Counted from the first letter of the stretch, positions 11,106 to 20,214 are shown. The stretch is DNA of 64,000 nucleotides from Vibrio mediterranei (GCF_900088415.1 NZ_FLLQ01000004.1:124001-188000), one strand, 5' to 3'. The notes: generated from the sequence alone by a model not told the origin. Made by a program: numbers and translations.

Positions 11106-12146
11106 TTATTGAGTGCTAGCTTGCTTTGCTAGTTCCGCAGCTTTCTTCTTAGCACGCTTCGCCGCATCTTTCTCAGCCAACTTCTTCAGACCCGCCTTGG
11201 TGTAAGCCGTACCCGTGGCATGTGCGATATCACGAATCACGCCCCACTCCTCTTGATAAGTGATTGGTGAGAAACGGTCAGCGCCTTTAAACGAAGCGCT
11301 CATTTCTGGGGTAAAGCGGTAACTAAAGAATGCCTCTTTGATTTTCTCAACCAGTTCTGGTTTCAGGTTATAAGAGTAACCAAATGCTGAAGTTGGGAAG
11401 CGAGGACTGCGGTAGATGATTTTTAGTTCTGAATCGTCAACACGACCCGCTGCAACCATGCGGTCATAGACGTCTGACGCGACTGGCGCGGCATCATAGT
11501 CGCCGTTGTAGACGCCAAGAATAGATTGGTCATGTTTACCTGAATAAAGCACTTTGTAGTCTTGGTCAGGTACAAGTCCTTCAGCAGGGAAAAGTGCGCG
11601 TGGTGCTAGGTTACCAGAGTTGGATGAAGCAGAAGTGTGAGCAACCTTTTTACCCTTTAAGTCAGACATGTCGTTAATACCGCTGTCTTTGCGAACAATA
11701 GTAATCAGGTTGTAGCCTTGGAAGCCAGCTTCGTCACCTTTTACTGCAATCGGGACATAGCCTGCCAAGTTTACTGCATAACCTGTAGGACCTGTCGAAA
11801 AGCCTGCGACGTGAAGTCGGCCAGAACGCATCGCTTCAACCTGAGCAGAGTTTGAGTGCACCGTGTAGTAAATTACGCGTTTACCAGTAATCTTGCTCAA
11901 ATGTGCTTGGAAGTCAGCAAACGCATCTTTGTACAATGCCGGATCTTCTACTGGAGTGTAGGTAAATACTAAGGTACTTGGGTCAATCCACTCATCGGCA
12001 TTTTTCGGAGAGTCAGCGACCAAATCGTTGTTTTCATCACAGTATCTATCGTCAAGTACGCCGCGGCTAGAGCATTCATTTGCTAGAGCGAGGGAAGGTG
12101 CAAGCAGCGAGGTGGCGATTAACAGTCCTTTAACACTGATTTTCAT
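11106..12146 (-). CDS. phnD: PhnD-type periplasmic binding protein
   Basis: Substrate-binding protein of the phosphate/phosphite/phosphonate ABC family, about 346 aa, with a Sec signal peptide ending at about ALA-NE. Body motifs such as KDAFADFQAHLSKITGK, EAMRSGRLHVAGFSTGPT and DLKGKKVAHTSASSNSG are PhnD-like. The mature N-terminus has two Cys in an acidic segment (ECSSRGVLDDRYCDENND), and the C-terminus ends in an unusual Lys/Ala-rich tail. ATG 12146 is chosen because AAGG lies 7 bases upstream; the longer reading would use TTG. A sigma-54 promoter and two enhancer dyads precede it, so it is probably controlled by the neighbouring two-component system. The ligand may be a phosphonate or a phosphate ester. 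Confidence 0.85.
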   Translation of the reverse strand: MKISVKGLLIATSLLAPSLALANECSSRGVLDDRYCDENNDLVADSPKNADEWIDPSTLVFTYTPVEDPALYKDAFADFQAHLSKITGKRVIYYTVHSNSAQVEAMRSGRLHVAGFSTGPTGYAVNLAGYVPIAVKGDEAGFQGYNLITIVRKDSGINDMSDLKGKKVAHTSASSNSGNLAPRALFPAEGLVPDQDYKVLYSGKHDQSILGVYNGDYDAAPVASDVYDRMVAAGRVDDSELKIIYRSPRFPTSAFGYSYNLKPELVEKIKEAFFSYRFTPEMSASFKGADRFSPITYQEEWGVIRDIAHATGTAYTKAGLKKLAEKDAAKRAKKKAAELAKQASTQ

Positions 12147-12190
12147 ATTCAAACCTTATTTTCACGTTGTTGTTGTAATCACGTCACATA

Positions 12191-12207
12191 TTGCATGCGA
12201 CGTGCCA
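12191..12207 (-). promoter_or_regulatory. Sigma-54 promoter of phnDCEE
   Basis: Read on the minus strand: TGGCACGTCGCATGCAA. GG and GC are exactly 10 bases apart and TGGCACG is the perfect -24 element; one base departs from the consensus at -12. Expected start of transcription is near 12181, about 35 bases before the phnD ATG. Confidence 0.85.
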
Positions 12208-12266
12208 ACAATTTTATTCTTATTATTCAATTAGTTAAATCACGCCACTCAAACACGTTAGCTAAA

Positions 12267-12283
12267 TGGGTCAAAAGTGTCCA
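12267..12283 (-). promoter_or_regulatory. Enhancer dyad 1 upstream of phnD
   Basis: The plus strand reads TGGGTCA-AAAG-TGTCC, an inverted repeat of the form GGGTCA-N4-TGTCC. It is centred about 94 bases upstream of the predicted sigma-54 start site. The same pattern recurs at 12301 and 13829. Confidence 0.65.
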
Positions 12284-12300
12284 TTAAACAAACCGTCATT

Positions 12301-12317
12301 TGAGTCAGTTTTGTCCC
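12301..12317 (-). promoter_or_regulatory. Enhancer dyad 2 upstream of phnD
   Basis: TGAGTCA-GTTT-TGTCCC, the same dyad with one change, centred 34 bases further upstream than dyad 1. It likely gives cooperative binding of the sigma-54 activator. Confidence 0.6.
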
Positions 12318-12345
12318 AACTTTTTTTTTGCAAAGATTAACGCCA

Positions 12346-12371
12346 CTAAAAAAGGGCCCGAAGGCCCTTAC
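12346..12371 (-). terminator. Terminator of the phosphodiesterase gene
   Basis: On the minus strand the GC-rich stem AAGGGCC-TTCG-GGCCCTT is followed by a T-run, 18 bases after the glpQ-type stop codon. Confidence 0.9.
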
Positions 12372-12388
12372 TCTACCTTCAAAAAAAT

Positions 12389-13606
12389 CTACGATTCGAT
12401 GTCCATACAGTTAGCGTAATAGGTCACTGTTGCCGGCCAATCACTAAACACACCCAACACACCTACATCTTTGGCTAACACATCTAGCATGACCATCATG
12501 TCACCATCTTTTGTGATAGCTGGTTTGACTGATTGATAGTACCATCCGCCGCCATTGTTCAATGGCCCAGAACGTTCTAGCGTCCAAGCGATAATGTCTA
12601 AATCAGCTTGCTTGGCCAGTTTCGCATAATCAGATGCCACTATTTGTCCTTTGTCATCAAGTTGCACTAACGCGAACAACGGTGGGGCGATAATATTGAC
12701 GCCCTGCTTATGCAGATCTTTCATGTTCTCTAGAGAAGCAACGAAGTCTTTCTGCTCATAAACACGGTCATCAAGATACACTGCTTGCTCGCCAAACTCC
12801 GGTGTCTCGGCAATCCAATATTTCACGTCATCTAGGTTAAATGACTGAACGTAAGTATCGGAAGGCGCAAAACCCGCGGCTTTGAGTTCATCAATCAATT
12901 TTCGCGCGTACATTTCTTGACTAAAGCCATCAAACGGCATTTCAACCGCTGCAGATTTTAGCTCCGGCGTCACTTTGACCCCATGCTTCTTAAACAGAGC
13001 AGCGCTCTCTGCATGGGTCATTAACGTACCACTTTGTGCATACAGATCCGTTCTCCAACTTGGCGTTCCCTGCATGTATTCTTCGATAGTGGTCGCTTTC
13101 GGGTTAGCGCCATCCATTTTGCCTTTCAAACGCTTAAACTCCGCCAGAGTAAAGTCTGATGTGCGGCACTCAACTTGTGCGTCTTTACCAGTAGATGGAT
13201 CAGCTGGCTGGAAAGGTATGGTGCATTTTTTTGCAAGATCTGGGTGTGCCAATACATCGGTTGTTGTGTGCAAATCACTTTGAGAGTGACGACAAACCAG
13301 TTGCTTGTCTTTGGTGAAGGTAACATCACACTCCAGTACACCCGCTCCCATCTCAATCGCCGCTAGATAAGACTCTTTAGTATGTTCAGGAAACTGCATC
13401 GCAGCACCACGGTGTCCGATAGAGAAATCACTGCGCTCAAACGCGCCATTACTGCAACTCAGTAGCTTATCTTTAAGAGGGCTATCATCCATGCTATTCA
13501 CCAGATACGCCGGTCTTGGCCCCAAATTGGCGGGTTCATCAGCCCAAACACTTGTTGAGCTTACCGCCATCAGGACGCCTGCCACTGCTGTGAGTATGTG
13601 CTTCAT
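12389..13606 (-). CDS. glpQ: Periplasmic glycerophosphodiester phosphodiesterase
   Basis: GDPD-family enzyme, 405 aa, with a signal peptide cleaved near VWA-DE, so periplasmic. Catalytic motifs: [14 protein letters not shown] (HRG, about residue 64), [10 protein letters not shown] with the metal-binding Glu and Asp, and CRHSQSDL with the second His. It would hydrolyse glycerophosphodiesters such as glycerophosphoethanolamine to glycerol-3-phosphate and an alcohol. It is longer than E. coli GlpQ (358 aa). It has its own sigma-54 promoter and enhancer dyad, and so probably belongs to one regulon with phnDCE. The exact substrate is not known. Confidence 0.88.
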   Translation of the reverse strand: MKHILTAVAGVLMAVSSTSVWADEPANLGPRPAYLVNSMDDSPLKDKLLSCSNGAFERSDFSIGHRGAAMQFPEHTKESYLAAIEMGAGVLECDVTFTKDKQLVCRHSQSDLHTTTDVLAHPDLAKKCTIPFQPADPSTGKDAQVECRTSDFTLAEFKRLKGKMDGANPKATTIEEYMQGTPSWRTDLYAQSGTLMTHAESAALFKKHGVKVTPELKSAAVEMPFDGFSQEMYARKLIDELKAAGFAPSDTYVQSFNLDDVKYWIAETPEFGEQAVYLDDRVYEQKDFVASLENMKDLHKQGVNIIAPPLFALVQLDDKGQIVASDYAKLAKQADLDIIAWTLERSGPLNNGGGWYYQSVKPAITKDGDMMVMLDVLAKDVGVLGVFSDWPATVTYYANCMDIES

Positions 13607-13750
13607 TTAGTTCTCCTTTCATCTCGTTACTCTACGAGAATCAATCCTTGTTAGTGGTCACGGTTTATCGTTTATAGGAACGAAAACGTTGGCTTTCTAC
13701 ACCCTATTTTACCGTGAAGGATGTGACAAAATTATCACAAGCACGTGATT

Positions 13751-13766
13751 TGCACCCTTCATGCCA
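13751..13766 (-). promoter_or_regulatory. Sigma-54 promoter of the phosphodiesterase gene
   Basis: Minus strand TGGCATGAAGGGTGCA has GG and GC with the required 10-base spacing. Predicted transcription start near 13740, leaving a leader of about 134 bases before the ATG at 13606. Confidence 0.8.
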
Positions 13767-13828
13767 AAACAACAAAACTATTTAATTTCAGTCAATTAGA
13801 ACTTCCACTTACAAAGAACACTGGCTAT

Positions 13829-13844
13829 TGGGTCACTATTGTCC
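13829..13844 (-). promoter_or_regulatory. Enhancer dyad upstream of the phosphodiesterase gene
   Basis: TGGGTCA-CTAT-TGTCC, a perfect match to the dyad in front of phnD. It is centred about 97 bases upstream of the predicted start site, nearly the same distance as there. Confidence 0.65.
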
Positions 13845-13893
13845 TTCACCATTCACTAAGCGACTTGCCATTATCTCCATCACTCTTCAAGCC

Positions 13894-15249
13894 TTAGGTC
13901 ACTTTAAAATCGTCCTTATCCAAGTGGTGCTTTTTCATTTTCCGATAGAGCGTCTTACGCGGTAAGTTCAATTTGCTAGAGACGTCATTTATGTTGCCAG
14001 CCGATTCAATTAACGCCTCAGTCAATACATTGCGTTCGTATTGTTCCATCTGTTTTTCAAACGCAAACTCGGTCTCACTGGCGTCTTGTATTGGCGTTTG
14101 TAAATCAAAGCCATCACCAACGATGCCTAATACAAAACGATCCGCAACGTTACGTAGTTCCCTCACGTTACCCGGCCACTCATGACGCGATAGCTGTTGA
14201 ATCTGTTCCGAATAAATCGTGGAAGGTCGAGTCTTGTATTTCTGACTCGCCTGGCCAACAAAATGCCTAAATAAACTCTGGATATCTTCTTTACGTTGAC
14301 GCAATGGCGGCAGATTAAGACTGGCGATATTAAGGCGATAGAAAAGATCCGAGCGGAACTCGCCAGTATCACTTAATGCTGCAAGATCTGCCTTACTGGC
14401 CGCTACGACAACAATGTCCACTGGTATTAACTCATTCCCACCCACACGCTCAATGACTCGCTCTTGAATAACGCGCAGTAGTTTTATCTGTACCGCTATG
14501 GGCATACTCTCTATTTCATCAAGAAACAACGTACCCCCATTAGCCTGCTCAATTTTGCCAATACGCTTTTTGTTGGCACTGGTAAATGAGCCCGCTTCAT
14601 GACCAAACAGCTCACTTTCAATAATACTCTCGGTCATTCCACCACAGTTGATAGCGACAAATGGTTTGGCTTGTCGGCGACTAAACTGGTGAAGTGCTCT
14701 TGCTACGACTTCTTTTCCTGTTCCTGTCTCGCCATTAATGATGGTATCCACCCCTATGTTAGCGAGCGCGAGCACTTGCTTACGTATGGTTTCCATCGCT
14801 TTAGATTGACCAATAATCACGGATTCAATCGCTTCGCTGTCGGTCGACTCCAGAGATGGGGTACTAGCGAGAGTTTGTTGCGCTTGTAACTGAGCTAAAT
14901 CGAGCTTGGCGATCACCTCATCGGCATTAAGCGGCTTTTCGATAAAGTCGAACGCCCCCAACTTCATTGCTTCGATAGCCATCGGAATATCCCCATGACC
15001 ACTCATCAATAAAACCGGAACTTGTGGCGCGCGATGTTGAATTGAGCTTAACAATGTTAGGCCGTCAACCGAGGGCATCCTGACATCACACAACACAACC
15101 GAGCGACTGTTATTGGTAAGTGATCGTAGCACTTTTTTTGGGTCAGTGAACGCCGTAACTGCGAAACCTTCAAGTTCTAGCATTTCACTTACTGCTTCTA
15201 CTACGTCGTGTTCGTCGTCAATGAGGACGATGTGTTTTTGTTGTGTCAT
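13894..15249 (-). CDS. Sigma-54-dependent response regulator (DctD/PgtA type)
   Basis: Enhancer-binding protein of 451 aa. The receiver domain (residues 5-120) has phospho-acceptor Asp in VVLCDVRMPS. The AAA+ domain (about 146-370) has Walker A GETGTGKE and Walker B GGTLFLDEIE, and the C-terminal Fis-type helix-turn-helix is NINDVSSKLNLPRKTLYRKM. The sigma-54 contact loop reads GSFTSA instead of the usual GAFTGA, keeping the key Thr. It overlaps the kinase gene by 4 bases and likely activates the promoters at 12191 and 13751. Resemblance to PgtA is by architecture only. Confidence 0.88.
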   Translation of the reverse strand: MTQQKHIVLIDDEHDVVEAVSEMLELEGFAVTAFTDPKKVLRSLTNNSRSVVLCDVRMPSVDGLTLLSSIQHRAPQVPVLLMSGHGDIPMAIEAMKLGAFDFIEKPLNADEVIAKLDLAQLQAQQTLASTPSLESTDSEAIESVIIGQSKAMETIRKQVLALANIGVDTIINGETGTGKEVVARALHQFSRRQAKPFVAINCGGMTESIIESELFGHEAGSFTSANKKRIGKIEQANGGTLFLDEIESMPIAVQIKLLRVIQERVIERVGGNELIPVDIVVVAASKADLAALSDTGEFRSDLFYRLNIASLNLPPLRQRKEDIQSLFRHFVGQASQKYKTRPSTIYSEQIQQLSRHEWPGNVRELRNVADRFVLGIVGDGFDLQTPIQDASETEFAFEKQMEQYERNVLTEALIESAGNINDVSSKLNLPRKTLYRKMKKHHLDKDDFKVT

Positions 15250-17210
15250 GATGGATTGCCTTGTTGCAGAGTCACAATAAACTCAGTGCCCTGATCAATC
15301 TCGGATTGGACGTGAATCGTCCCTCCAAAATCTTGAATAATGTTGTATGCAATAGAGAGCCCAAGCCCGAGCCCCTTGCCTGAACGCTTAGTGGAGTAAA
15401 ATGGGTCAAAAAGATAGGGTAACTCATCGGCAGGTATGCCTTTCCCATTGTCCTGGACGGAAACTGAAACTGTTTTGGTGTCGCTCCAAATGGAAACCAC
15501 CAATAGTGGTTCAGCGTTCCCTTCCACAGCGTCTAAGGCGTTGCTGACCAAATTCACCAAAACTTGTTCCAATCTAATGCTGTTGGCTCGAACCAAACAG
15601 TCCGGCTGCTGTTCGAACACAATCGATACCCCCTCTCTTCGGTTATCAAAGAGTTCAAGAGCATCTTCCACAACCTTGTTTAAGGGTACGTTTTCAAGCC
15701 TACCGTCACTTTTTCCAGCAAATGCTTTAAGGTGTCTGGTGATTGCTGCCACTTTCTCCAATAGCACTTCGATTTTTTGAAGATTGGTCATAGCGTTATC
15801 GGGGCGCTCTTTTTCAAGCCAACGCTGTGCACTGCGCACATGACTATTAACCGCGGTAAGTGGCTGATTGATTTCATGAGTAATCCCAACACTGAGCTGC
15901 CCCAGCGCCGCCAGTTTCCCTGCTTGAATCAGTTCGTTTTGGGTAATACGTAATTTTTCCTCTGCGGCTGTTCGCTCCACCACTTCCGCTTCCAAGCGTC
16001 GGTTGGTCTGTTTCACCACTTTCGCCGTTGACTGAAACACTTTGAGGTATTTAGCCATTTGCGTCACTTCGTCATTACCACGAATCGCCACTTCAGTATC
16101 TAAATGACCCGTCGAGATAGCGAACATGTTGTGTTTCAGTTGCTTGAGACGCTCAAGAATGTTCTTGCGAACATAGAACCAAGAGATACCTGCCGCAGCA
16201 AAAACACTAAACAAAGACAGCGCCAGCGATAACTGTTGATTTGAAAGCAGTGACTGCTGAACGACAGCTATTGAGTTATCGATATTTCGGTTGACCTTGT
16301 TCGTATTAGACTCAATCTGCACAGTTAACTGATTCAAATGGTCGCGACTATTTTGCAAGAAGTACTGCTCTTGATACCTATGATCTAGTGCTTTATTTTT
16401 CAGCACATAAAGGCGACTCGAGCTGGAAGATAAGTCGTAAATAATCGTGAGTTTTTGGTCAATATCAGGAAATGCTAACTTCACACCACTCTGTTGCCAT
16501 AAAGCCCACCACTCTTGACCAATTTGCCTGATTCGGTAACTGGTATAATCGAGCTCGTTAAAACTGGCATCACTATACAATTTCTCCACCAGCCCTAGTT
16601 GGTAGTAGAGCTGCGATTTCATTTGTGTGTATTGAATTCGAGCTTTGGCTTCATCCGGCAATTGGTCCAACGACTGAGTAGCTTGTTTTAAAAGCGGGTA
16701 AAAGCCTTCCAGTAAATCCCGTAACTCTAGATTGAGTTGCTGTGATTCATTTTCACTTTGATGCAATAAGCTCAAGCTATTACTCACCTGAGCAATCATT
16801 TCTTTGTAATAGGAGTGGTAATCCGGAAACTGGATCATGATCTGATCCATCTCATCAATCGCACGTTCTATTTTCTCCATTGCTTGCTTTCGCTCTATAT
16901 TCGAGTCGGCTTCACTGAGCTGAGATGAAGAAGTGATGATTAACCTAACTTTATCGTTCAATAGTGCAGCATGCTCCAACGCCGGTATTTTATTTTCTTT
17001 AAGAACTGTTAGCCTTTGATTGAGATCGTTGAAGGTATAGGTAGTAACTAGAGACAGTACCAAAGTGGTAATAGCTAGCATTGTAAACGCCAGAACCAAA
17101 CGCAGCTCGATACCTCGCCATTTAAACCAATGCAGCCTTCTAAGGGAATAGAACCAGGATTGCCATAAGTGTTGGTAATAATGACCTAGTTCGCGCTCCT
17201 TTCTGTTCAA
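15246..17210 (-). CDS. Sensor histidine kinase (DctB/PgtB type)
   Basis: Membrane sensor kinase, about 654 aa. TM1 is near residues 28-50, followed by a long helical periplasmic domain (about 270 residues), TM2 (LSLALSLFSVFAAAGISWFYV), HAMP, a HisKA domain with His in GITHEINQPLTAV and an ATPase domain with N-box NLVSNALDAV, DNGKGIP and GKGLGLGLSIA. The NQP after the His is typical of DctB-like kinases. No ATG or GTG is available: TTG at 17210 has AGGG 8 bases upstream and is preferred over TTG at 17234. Pairs with the overlapping sigma-54 regulator; the signal may be a phosphate ester. Confidence 0.85.
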   Translation of the reverse strand: MNRKERELGHYYQHLWQSWFYSLRRLHWFKWRGIELRLVLAFTMLAITTLVLSLVTTYTFNDLNQRLTVLKENKIPALEHAALLNDKVRLIITSSSQLSEADSNIERKQAMEKIERAIDEMDQIMIQFPDYHSYYKEMIAQVSNSLSLLHQSENESQQLNLELRDLLEGFYPLLKQATQSLDQLPDEAKARIQYTQMKSQLYYQLGLVEKLYSDASFNELDYTSYRIRQIGQEWWALWQQSGVKLAFPDIDQKLTIIYDLSSSSSRLYVLKNKALDHRYQEQYFLQNSRDHLNQLTVQIESNTNKVNRNIDNSIAVVQQSLLSNQQLSLALSLFSVFAAAGISWFYVRKNILERLKQLKHNMFAISTGHLDTEVAIRGNDEVTQMAKYLKVFQSTAKVVKQTNRRLEAEVVERTAAEEKLRITQNELIQAGKLAALGQLSVGITHEINQPLTAVNSHVRSAQRWLEKERPDNAMTNLQKIEVLLEKVAAITRHLKAFAGKSDGRLENVPLNKVVEDALELFDNRREGVSIVFEQQPDCLVRANSIRLEQVLVNLVSNALDAVEGNAEPLLVVSIWSDTKTVSVSVQDNGKGIPADELPYLFDPFYSTKRSGKGLGLGLSIAYNIIQDFGGTIHVQSEIDQGTEFIVTLQQGNPS

Positions 17211-17326
17211 TTTAACCGCCCTACGCGTGACCAATGATTAACATGCCATATAAAAACCCATAACAAATATTAAATAAACTATTCCTTCTTGGTTTTGAGA
17301 GCACGGTTTGCAATCCTTTATTCCCA

Positions 17327-17368
17327 CAATAAAAAAAGCACAGCTCAAGTTATGAGCTGTGCTTTTTT
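17327..17368. terminator. Bidirectional terminator
   Basis: AAGCACAGCTCA / TGAGCTGTGCTT hairpin with A-run and T-run on its two sides, in the gap between the kinase gene and the marC-like gene. On the minus strand it would end marC transcription. Confidence 0.85.
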
Positions 17369-17402
17369 AAGGTACAGAGAGTGGCGTATATTTTAGTAGG
17401 GA

Positions 17403-18023
17403 CTACGACAGTACTTGCAGGTGCTTCAATCCGTCGGTTAATCCCGAAACAATCATTTGCATTGCTAGTGCAGTGAGCAGAATACCTGCTATCTTACCGA
17501 TAATTTGAATCACTTCGGCGCCCAAGAAATCCATCACTTTCTTAATGTTGAGCATCACAATTAGGTTCACTAAAGAGATACCTAATACGATAGCAAGAAT
17601 CATAAGCTGACCACCTATATGACCTGCGTCTGCTGATAGTGTCGTTATAGCGACAAGTCCTTGAGGTGTTGCAAAAAAAGGCATAGCTAATGGGGATATA
17701 GCAATACTTTTACTAAATGTTCCTACTGGGCCCTCATCACCTTTCGACTTTCCCATTACCATTTCAATAGCGTAAAGAAATAGGATAATACCACCAGCGA
17801 TGTTCAACGACATGGTATCAATATGGAACAAACTTAGTAAAACACTGCCACCCAAAACGAAGAAGGAACAGATACTAGCCGCGATAATCGTTGTTTTGAA
17901 TGCAATTTGACGCTGTTGTTCTTTAGTCATATTGATTGCGTATTTAGAAAAGACAATGGATATTTTCATTGGTCCCATTGTTGCGAGTAATAACGTTACT
18001 ATATCAATCGTGCCTATAGCCAT
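17403..18023 (-). CDS. MarC-family inner-membrane protein
   Basis: UPF0056/MarC-type integral membrane protein, about 206 aa with six hydrophobic segments. It starts MAIGTIDIVTLLLATMGPMKIS, in the place where MarC proteins have a DP/GP-containing first helix. The biochemical function of MarC proteins is not established; the old link to antibiotic resistance was withdrawn. ATG 18023 is chosen because GAGG precedes it and the upstream extension is not MarC-like. It is divergent from the beta-barrel gene at 18402. Confidence 0.8.
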   Translation of the reverse strand: MAIGTIDIVTLLLATMGPMKISIVFSKYAINMTKEQQRQIAFKTTIIAASICSFFVLGGSVLLSLFHIDTMSLNIAGGIILFLYAIEMVMGKSKGDEGPVGTFSKSIAISPLAMPFFATPQGLVAITTLSADAGHIGGQLMILAIVLGISLVNLIVMLNIKKVMDFLGAEVIQIIGKIAGILLTALAMQMIVSGLTDGLKHLQVLS

Positions 18024-18401
18024 TATGGTAATCCTCATGTTATTGGAATTGCATGCAGGAAGACTAAATGCGTAGACGTATTTTGAACATCCCATTTATT
18101 GAGTTTACTAATCCCAATAATGGGAATGAACTATTTATTCAGTCAAAAGCAGTTATGAACTTTCTCTTTGTCCTTATTTTTCATGAAGTTAGCCTCAAAA
18201 GAATTCAACCTTCCATTCAAACCATCAGCAAGAATATGCTTAGTATATAACCTGTCACAAATTACCTTAATCCCAACCTTGGAATAACAGGTTACTTTTC
18301 ATCAATCTCATAAATGGGAATAGCTAATGCTTAGATGGCAATATCGTGACCGTCTATCACTCATTAATATGGCGAAAGGCATACAAATAATGAGGAATTA
18401 T
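18024..18401. promoter_or_regulatory. Divergent intergenic region with TCCCA inverted repeats
   Basis: No gene is evident in these 378 bases. There is a perfect dyad TCCCA-ATAA-TGGGA at 18112-18125, an imperfect one, ATCCCAACCTTGGAAT, at about 18270, and half-sites near 18090 and 18309. A related perfect palindrome lies at 19166. These may be sites for the LysR regulator at 19277. Confidence 0.5.
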
Positions 18402-19154
18402 ATGAACAAATACGCTATAGCGTTAGCTGCACTTTCAATAACTAATTATGCGTCAGCAAATGAGGACTCAAATAATCCTTTTTCAAAGGTACTTTATTTC
18501 AAGCATGAATATACCGAACCTCTAAAACAGGTCGGTCCCGATGCCGACAGCAGTAACTATGGCAGTGGGAGCATTTTACAGGTTGGTAAAGGGTTGGGGA
18601 ACTGGTTAGTTCGAGTGACGCTACCTGTAGTTCAGTCGTCCAATCACCAATCTTCCGCGATTGGGGATCTTAATCTATTAATTCCTAGAGCCTGGACTTT
18701 TGACAACGATGTCATTGTTGGTGCAGGGTTGAATATTACCTTACCCACACACACAGAAAACTATGCCGGTAGTGATTCTGTGGGGCTGGGATTTGGCATT
18801 GGTTATATGGACCCAGTCAAAGGAAGCGCATTCTCACACTCTGGACTACTCACTTACATTAACAGCGTCGATGACAACAGCTCACTGGATCAAGTTCACA
18901 AACTGGAATATACGCCATTCCTCTATTGGACATTAAATGATGGTGTCTACTTGCGCTCTACTGCCCCTATTAAGTTTGACTTTGTTGAACAGGAATACAA
19001 CATTCCTATCGGTATTGGGGTAGGCAAAATCGTTGACCTTCAATCGAGTAGTTTTAACTTTTATGGTGAATTTCAACGAAGCCTATTTTATAAAGGTAAT
19101 TCCATTGATGCTTTTAACCTGATGCTTGGTTTAAAAATCGACTTTAAATCATAA
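18402..19154 (+). CDS. Probable outer-membrane beta-barrel protein (phenol-degradation MetA-like)
   Basis: About 250 aa with a signal peptide (MNKYAIALAALSITNYASA) and alternating strands ending in a hydrophobic-aromatic C-terminus (FNLMLGLKIDFKS). This resembles the barrel proteins grouped under PF13557, whose role is poorly known and possibly uptake of hydrophobic compounds. The ATG at 18402 has GAGG 7 bases upstream; the longer frame from 18327 lacks a leader. It lies upstream of the LysR gene. Confidence 0.65.
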   Translation: MNKYAIALAALSITNYASANEDSNNPFSKVLYFKHEYTEPLKQVGPDADSSNYGSGSILQVGKGLGNWLVRVTLPVVQSSNHQSSAIGDLNLLIPRAWTFDNDVIVGAGLNITLPTHTENYAGSDSVGLGFGIGYMDPVKGSAFSHSGLLTYINSVDDNSSLDQVHKLEYTPFLYWTLNDGVYLRSTAPIKFDFVEQEYNIPIGIGVGKIVDLQSSSFNFYGEFQRSLFYKGNSIDAFNLMLGLKIDFKS

Positions 19155-19165
19155 GGCCCAATAAC

Positions 19166-19185
19166 GAGTCCCAAATTTGGGACTC
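19166..19185. promoter_or_regulatory. Perfect 20-bp palindrome before the LysR gene
   Basis: GAGTCCCAAATTTGGGACTC lies 11 bases after the barrel-protein stop and 92 bases before the LysR GTG. It lacks a T-run, so an operator is as likely as a terminator; it shares TCCCAA with the sites at 18112 and 18270. Confidence 0.55.
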
Positions 19186-19276
19186 ACAGTTGCATTTGTA
19201 TAGATATATTGCCTTATCAATTCGCAGTACTCTAATTACCACTAAATATCTCTATACAACACCAAAAAGGTTAACT

Positions 19277-20152
19277 GTGAACAGTTTCTATGATGATTAT
19301 TACCTGTTTTGCAAAATAGCTGAACATGGAAGCATTAAAAGGGCCAGTGATCAGCTCGGTTTGCCCACATCCACGTTAAGTCGACGCCTAGCGAACTTGG
19401 AAAAAACGCTCACTGTAAAGCTGATCGACCGAAACGCCTTTAGTAATCAGTTAACCGTCTCTGGAGAACAATACTTCCAATCTCTTGCACCAGTTTTTGA
19501 ATCGTTGGACTACGAACTAGAGCAAAGAAGAAAAGATATTTCCGATATCTCAGGGAAAATTCGCCTTTCAGCATCTAATTCAGTTTACCAGCAGTTCTTA
19601 GTCGAACACCTTAGTGAATTTATCGCTATTTACCCTGACATCGAGCTCGATATCACTACTGAAGGGTTGGTTGAAAAGGAACTGAATTCAAAAGTAGATA
19701 TTGCTGTTTTGGTTGGAGAGTTGCCTAGCAAGTATTTCGTCGCTCGAAAATTAACAGAAGAGAAGCAGTGTATCGTCGCTAAAGGTGATGTAGATATTAG
19801 CGAGATTAAAAAGCCGAGAGACCTAACTAGGCATAAAATCGTTTCAACACAAGTTGCTGTACCGCCTGTGTACTACGATCATGACCTTAGATCGTTAATG
19901 AGTTTGGATTACAAACCCTTTATTACCGTATCTGATCTGAACATGGTCAAATACACCGTACTGCATACCAACTATATTGGGATCTTGCCGGAATATATGG
20001 CAAAACAAGAAATCGAAGCTGGGCAGCTAAAGCGCGTCTTACCTGACGTGTTCAATGAAAAGATTCCTTATTACCTTGCCTATCGAAAAAAAGCCGATAT
20101 CCCACGAAGAGAGAAAGCACTAATTAACTTCATGTTTGACAAGTTCGGTTAG
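19277..20152 (+). CDS. LysR-family transcriptional regulator
   Basis: About 291 aa. The N-terminal helix-turn-helix (FCKIAEHGSIKRASDQLGLPTSTLSRRLANLEK) is followed by a substrate-binding domain. Start: GTG at 19277 with AAGG 6 bases upstream; the preceding in-frame residues do not belong to the family. Target genes are unknown; the neighbouring barrel and marC-like genes, with their shared inverted repeats, are the best candidates. Confidence 0.88.
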   Translation: MNSFYDDYYLFCKIAEHGSIKRASDQLGLPTSTLSRRLANLEKTLTVKLIDRNAFSNQLTVSGEQYFQSLAPVFESLDYELEQRRKDISDISGKIRLSASNSVYQQFLVEHLSEFIAIYPDIELDITTEGLVEKELNSKVDIAVLVGELPSKYFVARKLTEEKQCIVAKGDVDISEIKKPRDLTRHKIVSTQVAVPPVYYDHDLRSLMSLDYKPFITVSDLNMVKYTVLHTNYIGILPEYMAKQEIEAGQLKRVLPDVFNEKIPYYLAYRKKADIPRREKALINFMFDKFG

Positions 20153-20214
20153 TGCTGGCGACTCAGAGAGCTAGCGAACCACAAGGGCTCGGTAGCTCTG
20201 TATAGAAAGGTCAA

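Noticed and set aside
18068..18250. 60-aa plus-strand frame in the marC/barrel gap
   Set aside because: No ribosome binding site and no protein-like pattern; the region holds inverted repeats.
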